From: a virus
Strand: one strand, 5' to 3'
Virus record (IMG/VR): IMGVR_UViG_3300006737_000074
Location: 1-37,303 of that record
DNA length: 37,303 bases
Shown here: in pieces, positions 9,032 to 15,274 of the stretch
How positions within the stretch are numbered: position 1 is the first letter of the stretch
Layout: each line of letters opens with the position of its first letter
Program-made: the position numbers and the translations under genes
Notes under the pieces: model-generated
Databases searched by the model: none
What the model was told of the DNA's origin: nothing
What the model saw: only the letters and a program-made list of their open reading frames with translations

Positions 9032-10678
9032 CTAACCTTCACAAGAAGAACATTCAAGAATATTCCTAGAGAAAGCTTGAGCTGAACTTTGACTAAATTG
9101 ATAGTACAAAGTTTTTACACCTTCTTTCCAGGCATATAGATAGAGTTGATTTATATCTCTAGCTGATACGCTGGGATCAATCATTAAGTTAAGACTTTGA
9201 GACTGATCAATATACTTCTGTCTTTGAGCTGCTTGAAGTACAAGTTCTTTTGGAGTAATTTCAACAAAAGACTTAAATACAGCTTTGGTAGGAAAATCAA
9301 GATGTTGAACTGATCCATCCTTCTTTAAGATACTATCCCAAGTTTCCGGGGTATCTAAGCCATACTTCTGCAACTCTTCCTTTAAGAAAGGATTCTGATA
9401 AACAGTTTTACTCTTAGCTAGATCTTTTATAAAGTAATTAGACTTTATAGGTTCTATACCCATGCTTACAGCACCGTGTATAAAAGAACTAGATTTAGTT
9501 GGAGCTATTGCTAACAGAGTTGTATTAGCATAACCTTTACGAATAGACCTATAACCAAAGTTATCATGCAACCATTCAGAGGCCGCCTCCGCTTTAGTCT
9601 TTATCAGTTTAAACATATGTTCATTTAAACCTTTAGTCTGCAACGAATCAAACTCAAGTAGCTTAGACTGCAATAACGAATGATATCCGAGTACACCTAA
9701 ACCAATAGCTCTATGCTCTTTGGCAAAGTTATACGCTCTTTTCATTCCGGGTAGAGTACGAGCTTTGGTAATAAACTCATCCATCACGGCATTCAAGAAC
9801 ATAACATACGTTTCTATTGCGTCACATCTTTCGATCTCATCCCAATGCAGCAGGTTCAGTGAGCCAAGACAACATACAAAAGAATTGTAGCTATCAGTTG
9901 GCAGCTGAATCTCTGAACAAAGATTAGATGCAGTAATCTCCATACCCAATTCTTTATAAGGAGTGGTATGATTATTACTATTGTACCGGAACATGATATA
10001 CGGAAATCCAAACTCAGAACGTCTCTGGAGGATCTTGGCCCAAACTTTACGCTTGTCCTCATCACCGGCTTCCATATCTACCATCCAATCATCACCTGCG
10101 GTTATACCGTACTGTAAGTTTTGGATGGGATTACCTTCTGTTCCAATATCTAGAAACTCCATTATATCTGCATGTTCTACAGGTAACCAAACAGCACAAG
10201 CTCCACGCCTGGCTTCTGACTGCTTGCAAACATCCACAACTGTGTCATAAATTTTTGCGTAATGCACGGGGCCATCTGCATGACCTCCTGTTGATATTTC
10301 TGTACCGCGAGATCTAAGGTTGCCTAGGTAGGCGCTTGTTCCTCCACCATACTTTGACATCATACCAATCTCACGTCCTGCGTTTAATATGCTATCTAAT
10401 GAATCATCTACGTTAGATCCATAGCAGCTGATTGGCAAACCTTTCTGTTTACCAAAGTTAATCCAAACCGGAGTTGAAAGACTATAAAAGCCACGGGCCA
10501 TATAGTCTTCAAACTTCTCAGCAAACCCATCAATACCTAAATACTTCTGGGCTGTAATTGCTATGTCTTTTATTCTTTGTTCAGGTGTTTCACTGATATA
10601 TCCTCTTGAAAGAAAGAGGCGCGACTCATCATTGAGCCAATAATATTTAGGGTACTTCATATTAGAATAAATCTGCAT
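9032..10678 (-). CDS. nrdA: Ribonucleoside-diphosphate reductase, class I alpha (large) subunit
   Basis: Catalytic subunit of aerobic ribonucleotide reductase, which turns NDPs into dNDPs for phage DNA synthesis together with NrdB. The 548-residue product shows the expected parts: STPVWINFG, the redox cysteines C85 (LPISCYG) and C269 (VCCLGSLNL), the thiyl-radical loop N252-L-C254-S-E256, the paired tyrosines of radical transfer Y525-Y526 (TLYYQ), and a C-terminal CSSC (C543, C546) that would exchange electrons with thioredoxin or glutaredoxin. It is shorter than cellular NrdA and starts directly at the catalytic domain, so the N-terminal ATP-cone used for activity feedback is absent, as often in viruses. 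It overlaps the end of nrdB by 17 nt, so the two are translationally linked. Its base composition is much richer in GC than the rest of the window, suggesting recent acquisition. Confidence 0.96.
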   Translation of the reverse strand: MQIYSNMKYPKYYWLNDESRLFLSRGYISETPEQRIKDIAITAQKYLGIDGFAEKFEDYMARGFYSLSTPVWINFGKQKGLPISCYGSNVDDSLDSILNAGREIGMMSKYGGGTSAYLGNLRSRGTEISTGGHADGPVHYAKIYDTVVDVCKQSEARRGACAVWLPVEHADIMEFLDIGTEGNPIQNLQYGITAGDDWMVDMEAGDEDKRKVWAKILQRRSEFGFPYIMFRYNSNNHTTPYKELGMEITASNLCSEIQLPTDSYNSFVCCLGSLNLLHWDEIERCDAIETYVMFLNAVMDEFITKARTLPGMKRAYNFAKEHRAIGLGVLGYHSLLQSKLLEFDSLQTKGLNEHMFKLIKTKAEAASEWLHDNFGYRSIRKGYANTTLLAIAPTKSSSFIHGAVSMGIEPIKSNYFIKDLAKSKTVYQNPFLKEELQKYGLDTPETWDSILKKDGSVQHLDFPTKAVFKSFVEITPKELVLQAAQRQKYIDQSQSLNLMIDPSVSARDINQLYLYAWKEGVKTLYYQFSQSSAQAFSRNILECSSCEG

Positions 10679-11648
10679 GTGTTATACTCTTACTTTTTTT
10701 GTTATAATCAATTTGTTTTTTGTAGAAGAAATCACCTTCCTTAGTAGCAGTGCATTCTACATCAAACCAACGTGTGTTTTCTAAGAGATCTTGATCAACA
10801 TGGAACATTCTCTCCATACCAATCTTACTTAAAGAATTATTGAATCTATTTGCAATAAAGTTAGTTATTGTTTCTTTTGTTAGAAAGTCTAACTCACCTT
10901 TTTCAAAGATCCAGTTTAATATATCTACTTCTGCAGCATAAGCTTTCATGCATGCAGAGTAAACTAACTCTTCAAAATCTTTATCAAACCACTCAGGATT
11001 TTCCTTCTTAATGATATTGATTAACTCAACACCAAAGTTTCCGTGTATATCCTCTTCTTTACTGGTAGCTTCAACAACGTTTGAGATACCCTTGAAAAGG
11101 TTTTTCTCTTTATTAAAACTCATCATAATAAGAAACTGACTAAATAAACTTACATGTTCAATGAACAGTGAGAACAATAGTACAGATTTGGTATACATCT
11201 TATTATCTTTACTTCTAGTACCATCAAGATACTTATTCAGATAATCCATGCGTCCCTTTATAGCAGGAACATTAATTACATTTTCAAACTCTTTCTCTAA
11301 ACCTAAGATCCTTAGCAATCTAGCATAGGCATCTTTGTGTCTAACTTCAGACTCTGCAAATGTCATACCTACATCACCAATCTCGGCTATAGGCATTCTT
11401 TTAAAACAATCACCCCAGAATGTTTTGACCTTTACTTCTATTTGAGCAATGGCTAACATTGTGCGTTTAATTACTTCTCTTTCTTGATCAGTAATCTTTG
11501 TTTTAAAATCAGAAATATCTTCTGTGAAATTATACTCAGTATCAATCCAATAGGAATGTCTGATAGCGTCTTTGTAATCTAATAATTGTGGGTATTCATA
11601 AGGCAAAATGTTTACTCTCGGCATAAAGATATTTCCGTTCATATTCAA
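10662..11648 (-). CDS. nrdB: Ribonucleoside-diphosphate reductase, class I beta (small) subunit
   Basis: Radical-generating subunit, 328 residues. All six metal ligands can be placed: E71, E101 and H104 (SEVRH), E164 (FIEHVSLF), E199 and H202 (EEDIH). The radical tyrosine is present as Y108, four residues after H104, which argues for a tyrosyl-radical enzyme rather than the Tyr-lacking class Ic. The first ligand is Glu where E. coli NrdB has Asp84. The C-terminus (THADLF) would be the tail that docks on NrdA. It comes first in the nrdB-nrdA unit and is preceded by a hairpin and U6 tract only about 22 nt before its ATG, with no Shine-Dalgarno sequence. Confidence 0.96.
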   Translation of the reverse strand: MNMNGNIFMPRVNILPYEYPQLLDYKDAIRHSYWIDTEYNFTEDISDFKTKITDQEREVIKRTMLAIAQIEVKVKTFWGDCFKRMPIAEIGDVGMTFAESEVRHKDAYARLLRILGLEKEFENVINVPAIKGRMDYLNKYLDGTRSKDNKMYTKSVLLFSLFIEHVSLFSQFLIMMSFNKEKNLFKGISNVVEATSKEEDIHGNFGVELINIIKKENPEWFDKDFEELVYSACMKAYAAEVDILNWIFEKGELDFLTKETITNFIANRFNNSLSKIGMERMFHVDQDLLENTRWFDVECTATKEGDFFYKKQIDYNKKSKSITHADLF

Positions 11649-11664
11649 TTTTTAAAGGGTTAAT

Positions 11665-11696
11665 AAAAAAGGCCATATCATCTGGACGGATATGGC
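11665..11696 (-). terminator. Hairpin plus U-tract upstream of nrdB
   Basis: GCCATATC/GATATGGC is a perfect 8-bp stem with a 9-nt loop; read on the minus strand it is followed by CCTTTTTT. It can end transcripts of the 62-residue gene, but the nrdB start codon lies only about 22 nt beyond the U-tract, so it may also act as a leader attenuator for nrdB-nrdA. Confidence 0.8.
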
Positions 11697-11733
11697 AATG
11701 TCTAATTCAATTTAAGAAAAATAAGGATTAAAA

Positions 11734-11922
11734 TCAAGATATTTCTGATCCAATTCTCATAAAAGAAAATCTAAAAAATAATAATCCTATTTCAAGACCA
11801 TAATAATGATGTTTGACTACATTGCCATCTTCACCATTCATATGGATTTCTGTGTTAAAGATTTGTGCTCCAACTAAAGGCTCCCTTGGAAGCATTATTA
11901 AATGAAATTGATTTCTACTCAT
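11734..11922 (-). CDS. Small protein of unknown function (62 aa)
   Basis: I do not recognise this product. It has a hydrophilic N-terminal part with several His residues (VKHHYYGLE) and a short hydrophobic aromatic stretch GLLFFRFSFM near the C-terminus. It is supported as a gene by position: it fills the space between the hairpin upstream of nrdB and the divergent promoter region, on the same strand as nrdB, with its own hairpin terminator just downstream. It could be a short leader gene for the nrd unit or an independent early protein. Confidence 0.55.
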   Translation of the reverse strand: MSRNQFHLIMLPREPLVGAQIFNTEIHMNGEDGNVVKHHYYGLEIGLLFFRFSFMRIGSEIS

Positions 11923-11970
11923 ATTAAAAAATTTAAAGTTATGTGATTTAAACTACAAAAATTAATTAGA

Positions 11971-12010
11971 TTTTTTGTATATTATATTATAGAGTACTAA
12001 GTGCTAGTAC
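11971..12010 (+). promoter_or_regulatory. Divergent promoter region with a short inverted repeat
   Basis: The 112-nt gap between divergent genes holds TTTTTTG (11971-11977), a TATATTATATTATAG box (11979-11993) and the perfect inverted repeat GTACTA-5 nt-TAGTAC (11994-12010). The repeat would cover the transcription start if the TATA-like box is used, as an operator would. I find no exact Bacteroidota -7 TAnnTTTG box, so the promoter call is tentative. Confidence 0.4.
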
Positions 12011-12034
12011 ATATTTGTTTCTAATTATTGCAAA

Positions 12035-12406
12035 ATGCTTTCAAAGATAAAAAACATTTTAACTTATTATGACTCTGAGCCTACAGAAATAACTCAGGGT
12101 ATAATATGGCTAATTTTTTTCCCTATTGTATATACAGCTGAGCACGGTTTAAACCTAACATTAGTAATTTTATCAATACTTATTGGGTTTACTACTATTT
12201 ATTCTGTTTGTTATCATTCACTATCTACTAGAAAGACTTTAGCTTTAGCTGTATTTTTATTTTCTATTGTTGTTGTAATTATGTATTACATAAAAGGAAC
12301 ATTTGTATGTCCCACTCATTGGGGTTGGATTGTGATATCCTTCAGTGCTTTTTTCAATTTAAAAAGAATATGCAATCACTATTATAATAAAGTAAACAAT
12401 GGATAA
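12035..12406 (+). CDS. Four-helix membrane protein of unknown function
   Basis: A 123-residue protein that is mostly membrane: hydrophobic segments at about residues 21-35, 38-60, 67-85 and 95-108, with a short charged N-terminus and a basic C-terminus (KRICNHYYNK). It is the first gene of the plus-strand cluster that contains the holin, so a part in lysis or in altering the host envelope is possible, but no family is recognised. Its end overlaps the next start by 8 nt. Confidence 0.65.
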   Translation: MLSKIKNILTYYDSEPTEITQGIIWLIFFPIVYTAEHGLNLTLVILSILIGFTTIYSVCYHSLSTRKTLALAVFLFSIVVVIMYYIKGTFVCPTHWGWIVISFSAFFNLKRICNHYYNKVNNG

Positions 12407-12704
12407 TTTAACTACAGTCATAGTGACAATTGTAACTGTACTTTTCTCAGCTGGGGCTTGGAAGTTTTACGAAAAAAGAATACAACTAAAGTCAGAACAA
12501 ATGAAAGATGAAAAAGATGATCAAAATATGTATAGAGATGATCTTCGGTCTAGAGTAAAAAATCTTGAAACTCTTTTAGCAGAAAGTTCTCAAGAAAAAG
12601 ATACAATGAGAGAACAGATCCTATCCCTTACAGAGGAAGTGGGAGTATTAAGAACTAAGGTGGCTTTTTTAGAAAAAGAAAACGAAAGACTAAGAAACAT
12701 CTAG
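12399..12704 (+). CDS. Membrane-anchored coiled-coil protein
   Basis: A 101-residue protein with one N-terminal membrane helix (about residues 5-22) followed by a long charged coiled coil to the C-terminus with regular Leu spacing (LETLLAESSQEKDTMREQIL). This shape, one anchor plus a coiled coil, is that of an inner-membrane spanin (Rz-like) or of other phage envelope proteins. The position in a cluster with a holin favours a lysis accessory, but no outer-membrane spanin partner was identified, so the function is a guess from shape. It overlaps the preceding gene by 8 nt and ends with TAG. Confidence 0.65.
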   Translation: MDNLTTVIVTIVTVLFSAGAWKFYEKRIQLKSEQMKDEKDDQNMYRDDLRSRVKNLETLLAESSQEKDTMREQILSLTEEVGVLRTKVAFLEKENERLRNI

Positions 12705-12707
12705 ATC

Positions 12708-13034
12708 ATGGTAATTTTGTATATTTCATTAATTTTTATTATCTTATATTATACTATGGCTATCTTATTAGCCCCTAAAAAAGTTAATATTATGAAAATT
12801 ATTAAAATTATTTTTAAAGTGATATGGACAATATCATTGCAAAACATTTGTCTATGGGCCTTAGCGGGTTGGAAGTGGTTATGGTCTTTAACTACAGTAG
12901 ATGAAAAAGCAATTGCTGCGGCCAAAGAAGTTGGACGTAGAACTAAGAATGCTGTTGATGAAATGGATGATGTAGTTGACGCAATCAAAGGAAAGAAATT
13001 TAGTAAAAATGGCAGTCCAAAAAAGAAAAAGTAG
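12708..13034 (+). CDS. Small membrane protein with a lysine-rich tail
   Basis: 108 residues: two hydrophobic segments (about 1-22 and 29-55, with many Trp in LWALAGWKWLWSL), then an amphipathic, charged helix (DEKAIAAAKEVGRRTKNAV) and a tail ending in KKKK. It follows the previous gene after 3 nt and ends in a double stop (TAG TAA). The next gene begins inside its last codons in another frame. Function unknown; likely an envelope or lysis-cluster protein. Confidence 0.6.
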   Translation: MVILYISLIFIILYYTMAILLAPKKVNIMKIIKIIFKVIWTISLQNICLWALAGWKWLWSLTTVDEKAIAAAKEVGRRTKNAVDEMDDVVDAIKGKKFSKNGSPKKKK

Positions 13035-13224
13035 TAAACTTAATATTAAAAAAGCTATTAAGAAGCCAGGTTCTCTAACTGCTACTGCAAAAAGAGCAGG
13101 AGCTATAAAGAAAGATGGCACTATCAAAGTTTCTTGGTTGCGTGAAAAATCTAAAGGAGGAAATAGTAAAACTGCACAACGTGCTAGATTTGCATTAACT
13201 CTAAGGAAGTTAAACAAAAAATAA
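13009..13224 (+). CDS. Small lysine-rich basic protein (KPGSLTATAKRAG)
   Basis: I place the start at the ATG at 13009 (MAVQKRKSSK), not at an earlier in-frame ATG at 12976, because this gives a 71-residue, strongly basic protein and only a 26-nt overlap with the preceding gene. It contains KPGSLTATAKRAGAIKKDG and a C-terminal RARFALTLRKL helix. Short basic proteins with this KPGxLT look occur in phage structural regions and may bind DNA or pack in the head; this is a resemblance from memory, not an assignment. Confidence 0.65.
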   Translation: MAVQKRKSSKLNIKKAIKKPGSLTATAKRAGAIKKDGTIKVSWLREKSKGGNSKTAQRARFALTLRKLNKK

Positions 13225-13232
13225 AAAAGAAA

Positions 13233-13553
13233 ATGAAAAAGCCAGATCCAAAAAATTACGTAGGTAGACCAATGCAATACTTCAATGACAAAGCGGAATA
13301 TGGAAGAGAAATCATGATGCAAAATGGTAGCGAAGTTCCTCCTAATTCTCCTGCTAAAAGATTTGATGATTGGTTAGAAGAAAAAACAGGTGGATTAATA
13401 AACAGTGTACCTGGTTATCAATTTATGAAAAATACCATTAAAGGTGCTCATAAAGAAAAAATGGATAGGCTTAAAAAAGCAAACTATCCAAAACTAAAAG
13501 CTCCGGATGTTAGAGACTATTATGGACCGGATGGAAAAAAGAAATCAAAATAA
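13233..13553 (+). CDS. Small virion-type protein with modules A then B
   Basis: 106 residues, basic. Residues 7-32 (module A, KNYVGRPMQYFNDKAEYG...) and residues 45-70 (module B, DDWLEEKTGGLINSVPGY...) both have counterparts in the next protein, where they occur in the opposite order. By hand alignment without gaps module A is identical at 19 of 26 positions and module B at 13 of 26. The C-terminus is lysine-rich (DGKKKSK). It follows the previous gene after 8 nt. Function unknown; the duplication suggests a structural role in the particle. Confidence 0.65.
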   Translation: MKKPDPKNYVGRPMQYFNDKAEYGREIMMQNGSEVPPNSPAKRFDDWLEEKTGGLINSVPGYQFMKNTIKGAHKEKMDRLKKANYPKLKAPDVRDYYGPDGKKKSK

Positions 13554-13575
13554 ACAAACAATTAAAATTTAAGTT

Positions 13576-14388
13576 ATGCCAGCAAACATGAGAAAAGCAG
13601 GAATGAAATACCAAAAAGGTGGTTCAAAAAAGAAATCTGAAACATTAGGTCAAGCAACAAAAAGAGTTGCTAAAAAAGTTGACGATGCATTAGAAAAAGT
13701 TACTTCAGGAGCTATTAATAAAATCCCAGCATATAAGAAAACAAAAAATTTGGTTAAATATGCTATGGGAATGCAGTCAGGTGGTTCAACGAAAAAAAGA
13801 TATGGACACGGTGGCCCTATGGCTAAAAATTATGTAGGTAATCCAATGGGTTACTTTAATGATAAAGCTCAATATGGGAAAGAAATGATGAGGCAAACAG
13901 GAGGATCTATATTAGAAGGTGTTGAACAAACAGCTAAAGATGCTCAAAAAGCAACAGGAGCTATTCAAGATGCAAGACAACAAAAACTAGATGCCAAATT
14001 AAAAAGAAAGCAAACTAGAGCTAAAATCAGAGATGCCAGAACTAAAGGTGGTGTAAGAGAAAAGATTATATCTAAAATGCAATCAGGTGGCCAAACAGGT
14101 AAAGGTGGTGCTTCGTCACCAAACCAACCTGATACTAAAAGGAGAGCTGATGCAATAAAAAAAGCTATAGGCAGCAAAGTAGGCAAACCAAAAAGTATAA
14201 AAAGAGGTCCAAAAATTAGTGAAAAAGCTGCTAAAAGAAAAGTTGCTAAAGGTAAAGGTATGATTACATACAAAGTAGGCGGAAAAGATCCGGGACCAGG
14301 TATGTATACTAAACTAGCAAAAAAGAAACCTGGAGCTATTGGTCGTAAGGTCAAAGGAAAAAGCAGAATGATAAGAAAAAAATCTTAA
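13576..14388 (+). CDS. Basic glycine-rich virion-type protein with modules B then A
   Basis: 270 residues, very rich in Lys, Arg and Gly. Module B lies at residues 36-61 (DDALEKVTSGAINKIPAY...) and module A at 84-109 (KNYVGNPMGYFNDKAQYG...), the reverse order of the neighbour. Short xGG patches recur (YQKGGSKKK, MQSGGSTKKRYGHGG, RQTGG, MQSGGQTGKGG). The C-terminal third is almost all Lys/Arg/Gly/Pro with repeated KRGPK- and KKKPG-like bits, looking disordered and nucleic-acid binding. The start is preceded by AAAATTTAAGTT with no Shine-Dalgarno. A structural or DNA-condensing virion role is an inference. Confidence 0.65.
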   Translation: MPANMRKAGMKYQKGGSKKKSETLGQATKRVAKKVDDALEKVTSGAINKIPAYKKTKNLVKYAMGMQSGGSTKKRYGHGGPMAKNYVGNPMGYFNDKAQYGKEMMRQTGGSILEGVEQTAKDAQKATGAIQDARQQKLDAKLKRKQTRAKIRDARTKGGVREKIISKMQSGGQTGKGGASSPNQPDTKRRADAIKKAIGSKVGKPKSIKRGPKISEKAAKRKVAKGKGMITYKVGGKDPGPGMYTKLAKKKPGAIGRKVKGKSRMIRKKS

Positions 14389-14389
14389 C

Positions 14390-14848
14390 ATGGCAGCACC
14401 TTGGATAGGCAATTTATTAGGAGGTCTTTTTGGAAAAGCTGATAAGATCATTGATGAGGTAGTTACTTCTAAAGAAGAGAAGATGACTCTCAAAAATGCT
14501 ATGCAGAAAATGTTACTGGATAGTGAAGATACTATTCAAGAGAATGTAACAAAAAGATGGGAGTCTGATATGAATTCAGATTCCTGGCTATCTAAAAATG
14601 TTAGACCAATGGTTTTAATATTCTTAGTTGTGTGTACAATGATTTTAGTTTTTATTGATGCAGGTTTAATAGAGTTCAAAGTTGAAGACAAATGGATCAG
14701 TCTTCTAGAGATCACATTACTTACTGTAATAGGGGCTTACTTTGGAGGAAGATCTATTGAAAAGGTTAAAAATACAAATGCAAAAGCAGAAATAAAAAAT
14801 GAGACTAAAAGAAAAGGTTGGTTTAGAAAGCGGGACAAAGAAGCGTAG
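14390..14848 (+). CDS. Holin-like protein (3TM holin family type)
   Basis: 152 residues matching the layout of the small phage holin family described for gene-transfer agents (holin of 3TMs, PF11351): an amphipathic N-terminus (WIGNLLGGLFG), a charged helical part, the signature RWESDMNSDSWLSKNVRP just before membrane helix 73-91, a second helix at 102-120 ending in GAYFGGRSIEK, and a basic tail. It would form lesions in the inner membrane at the end of infection, letting a muralytic enzyme out; no endolysin gene was recognised in the window. It begins 1 nt after the preceding stop, and its last 50 nt overlap the next short gene. Confidence 0.8.
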   Translation: MAAPWIGNLLGGLFGKADKIIDEVVTSKEEKMTLKNAMQKMLLDSEDTIQENVTKRWESDMNSDSWLSKNVRPMVLIFLVVCTMILVFIDAGLIEFKVEDKWISLLEITLLTVIGAYFGGRSIEKVKNTNAKAEIKNETKRKGWFRKRDKEA

Positions 14849-14933
14849 ACCTGGTGTACATGCTAAAAGCAAGACTTCTAAAGTAAAGAGTAGTAAACAC
14901 TATATTAAAAAATATAAAGGTCAAGGAAGATGA
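14799..14933 (+). CDS. 44-aa basic protein, overlapping the holin gene end
   Basis: A short gene in a different frame from the holin: ATG at 14799, stop TGA at 14931-14933. The product is very basic (KKRRPGVHAKSKTSKVK... ending KKYKGQGR). Short peptides with this RPGVHAKxKTS...KxYxGQGR look are, as I recall, widespread next to holins and small virion genes in marine phages, which supports the call despite the overlap. Its stop overlaps the start of the next gene (ATGATGA). Function unknown. Confidence 0.7.
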   Translation: MRLKEKVGLESGTKKRRPGVHAKSKTSKVKSSKHYIKKYKGQGR

Positions 14934-15082
14934 TGCAAGAACAACCTTTATTGGAAATAATGTTTCACCTACCTCATGATAGATTTGCACTAGGATGGGA
15001 TTGGATGAGGCCAGATGATGAGTATGATTATACTACTTTTAAGTTATACTTATTACTAGTAACTTTAACATTTAATATTTAA
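14930..15082 (+). CDS. 50-aa conserved-type small phage protein
   Basis: ATG at 14930, stop TAA at 15080-15082. The product begins MMQEQPLLEIMFHLPHD, has a central FALGWDWMRPDDEYDYTTF stretch and a hydrophobic C-terminus (YLLLVTLTFNI). The FALGW...P..E.....F..YL pattern is one I recall from small proteins encoded beside phage lysis genes. It overlaps the previous gene by 4 nt, as in a translationally coupled unit. Confidence 0.7.
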   Translation: MMQEQPLLEIMFHLPHDRFALGWDWMRPDDEYDYTTFKLYLLLVTLTFNI

Positions 15083-15085
15083 ATT

Positions 15086-15274
15086 ATGGCTTATAAAAGA
15101 AAATATAAACAAGGTGGTCAGCCATCTCTTTTAACTTCATTGGAAGGCAGATTGGACATGACTATGCCCGGTTCTACAAATAATACTTATATGAAAGGTA
15201 AGCCATGTGGATGCAGTAAAAAAATGAATATGGGTGGTACGGTCACTACTGCTAATACTTATTCTGGAAGATAA
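15086..15274 (+). CDS. 62-aa glycine-rich small protein (KQGG type)
   Basis: Short basic N-terminus with KYKQGG, a middle part (SLEGRLDMTMPGSTNNTY) and a GKPCGCSKKMNMGG segment with a CxC pair. The K/Q-x-G-G patch matches those in the 270-residue protein upstream, suggesting a shared binding partner. The start is preceded by ATATTTAAATT, no Shine-Dalgarno. Its stop overlaps the tail-fibre start by one base (TAATG). Function unknown; probably virion-associated. Confidence 0.65.
   Translation: MAYKRKYKQGGQPSLLTSLEGRLDMTMPGSTNNTYMKGKPCGCSKKMNMGGTVTTANTYSGR

Noticed and set aside
9981-10250. Plus-strand frame within nrdA
   Set aside because: It lies entirely opposite conserved NrdA catalytic sequence.
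12976-13008. Earlier ATG for the basic KPGSLT protein
   Set aside because: It would lengthen the overlap with the preceding gene to 59 nt and add residues that merely reflect the other frame; the ATG at 13009 gives a sensible basic N-terminus.
9032-13034. Possible TAG recoding, as in some crAss-like phages
   Set aside because: nrdA and several small genes end in TAG at places that fit family ends; reading through TAG after nrdA would translate the tRNA gene, and the only tRNA here reads Arg codons.
12888-13322. Long antisense frame opposite the small membrane and basic genes
   Set aside because: Its product is hydrophobic and Phe/Leu-rich, the mirror image of Lys/Glu-rich codons on the plus strand, and it lacks context.
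13965-14354. Antisense 129-residue frame opposite the glycine-rich protein
   Set aside because: Composition is that of a shadow frame of lysine-rich coding sequence; no start context or partner.
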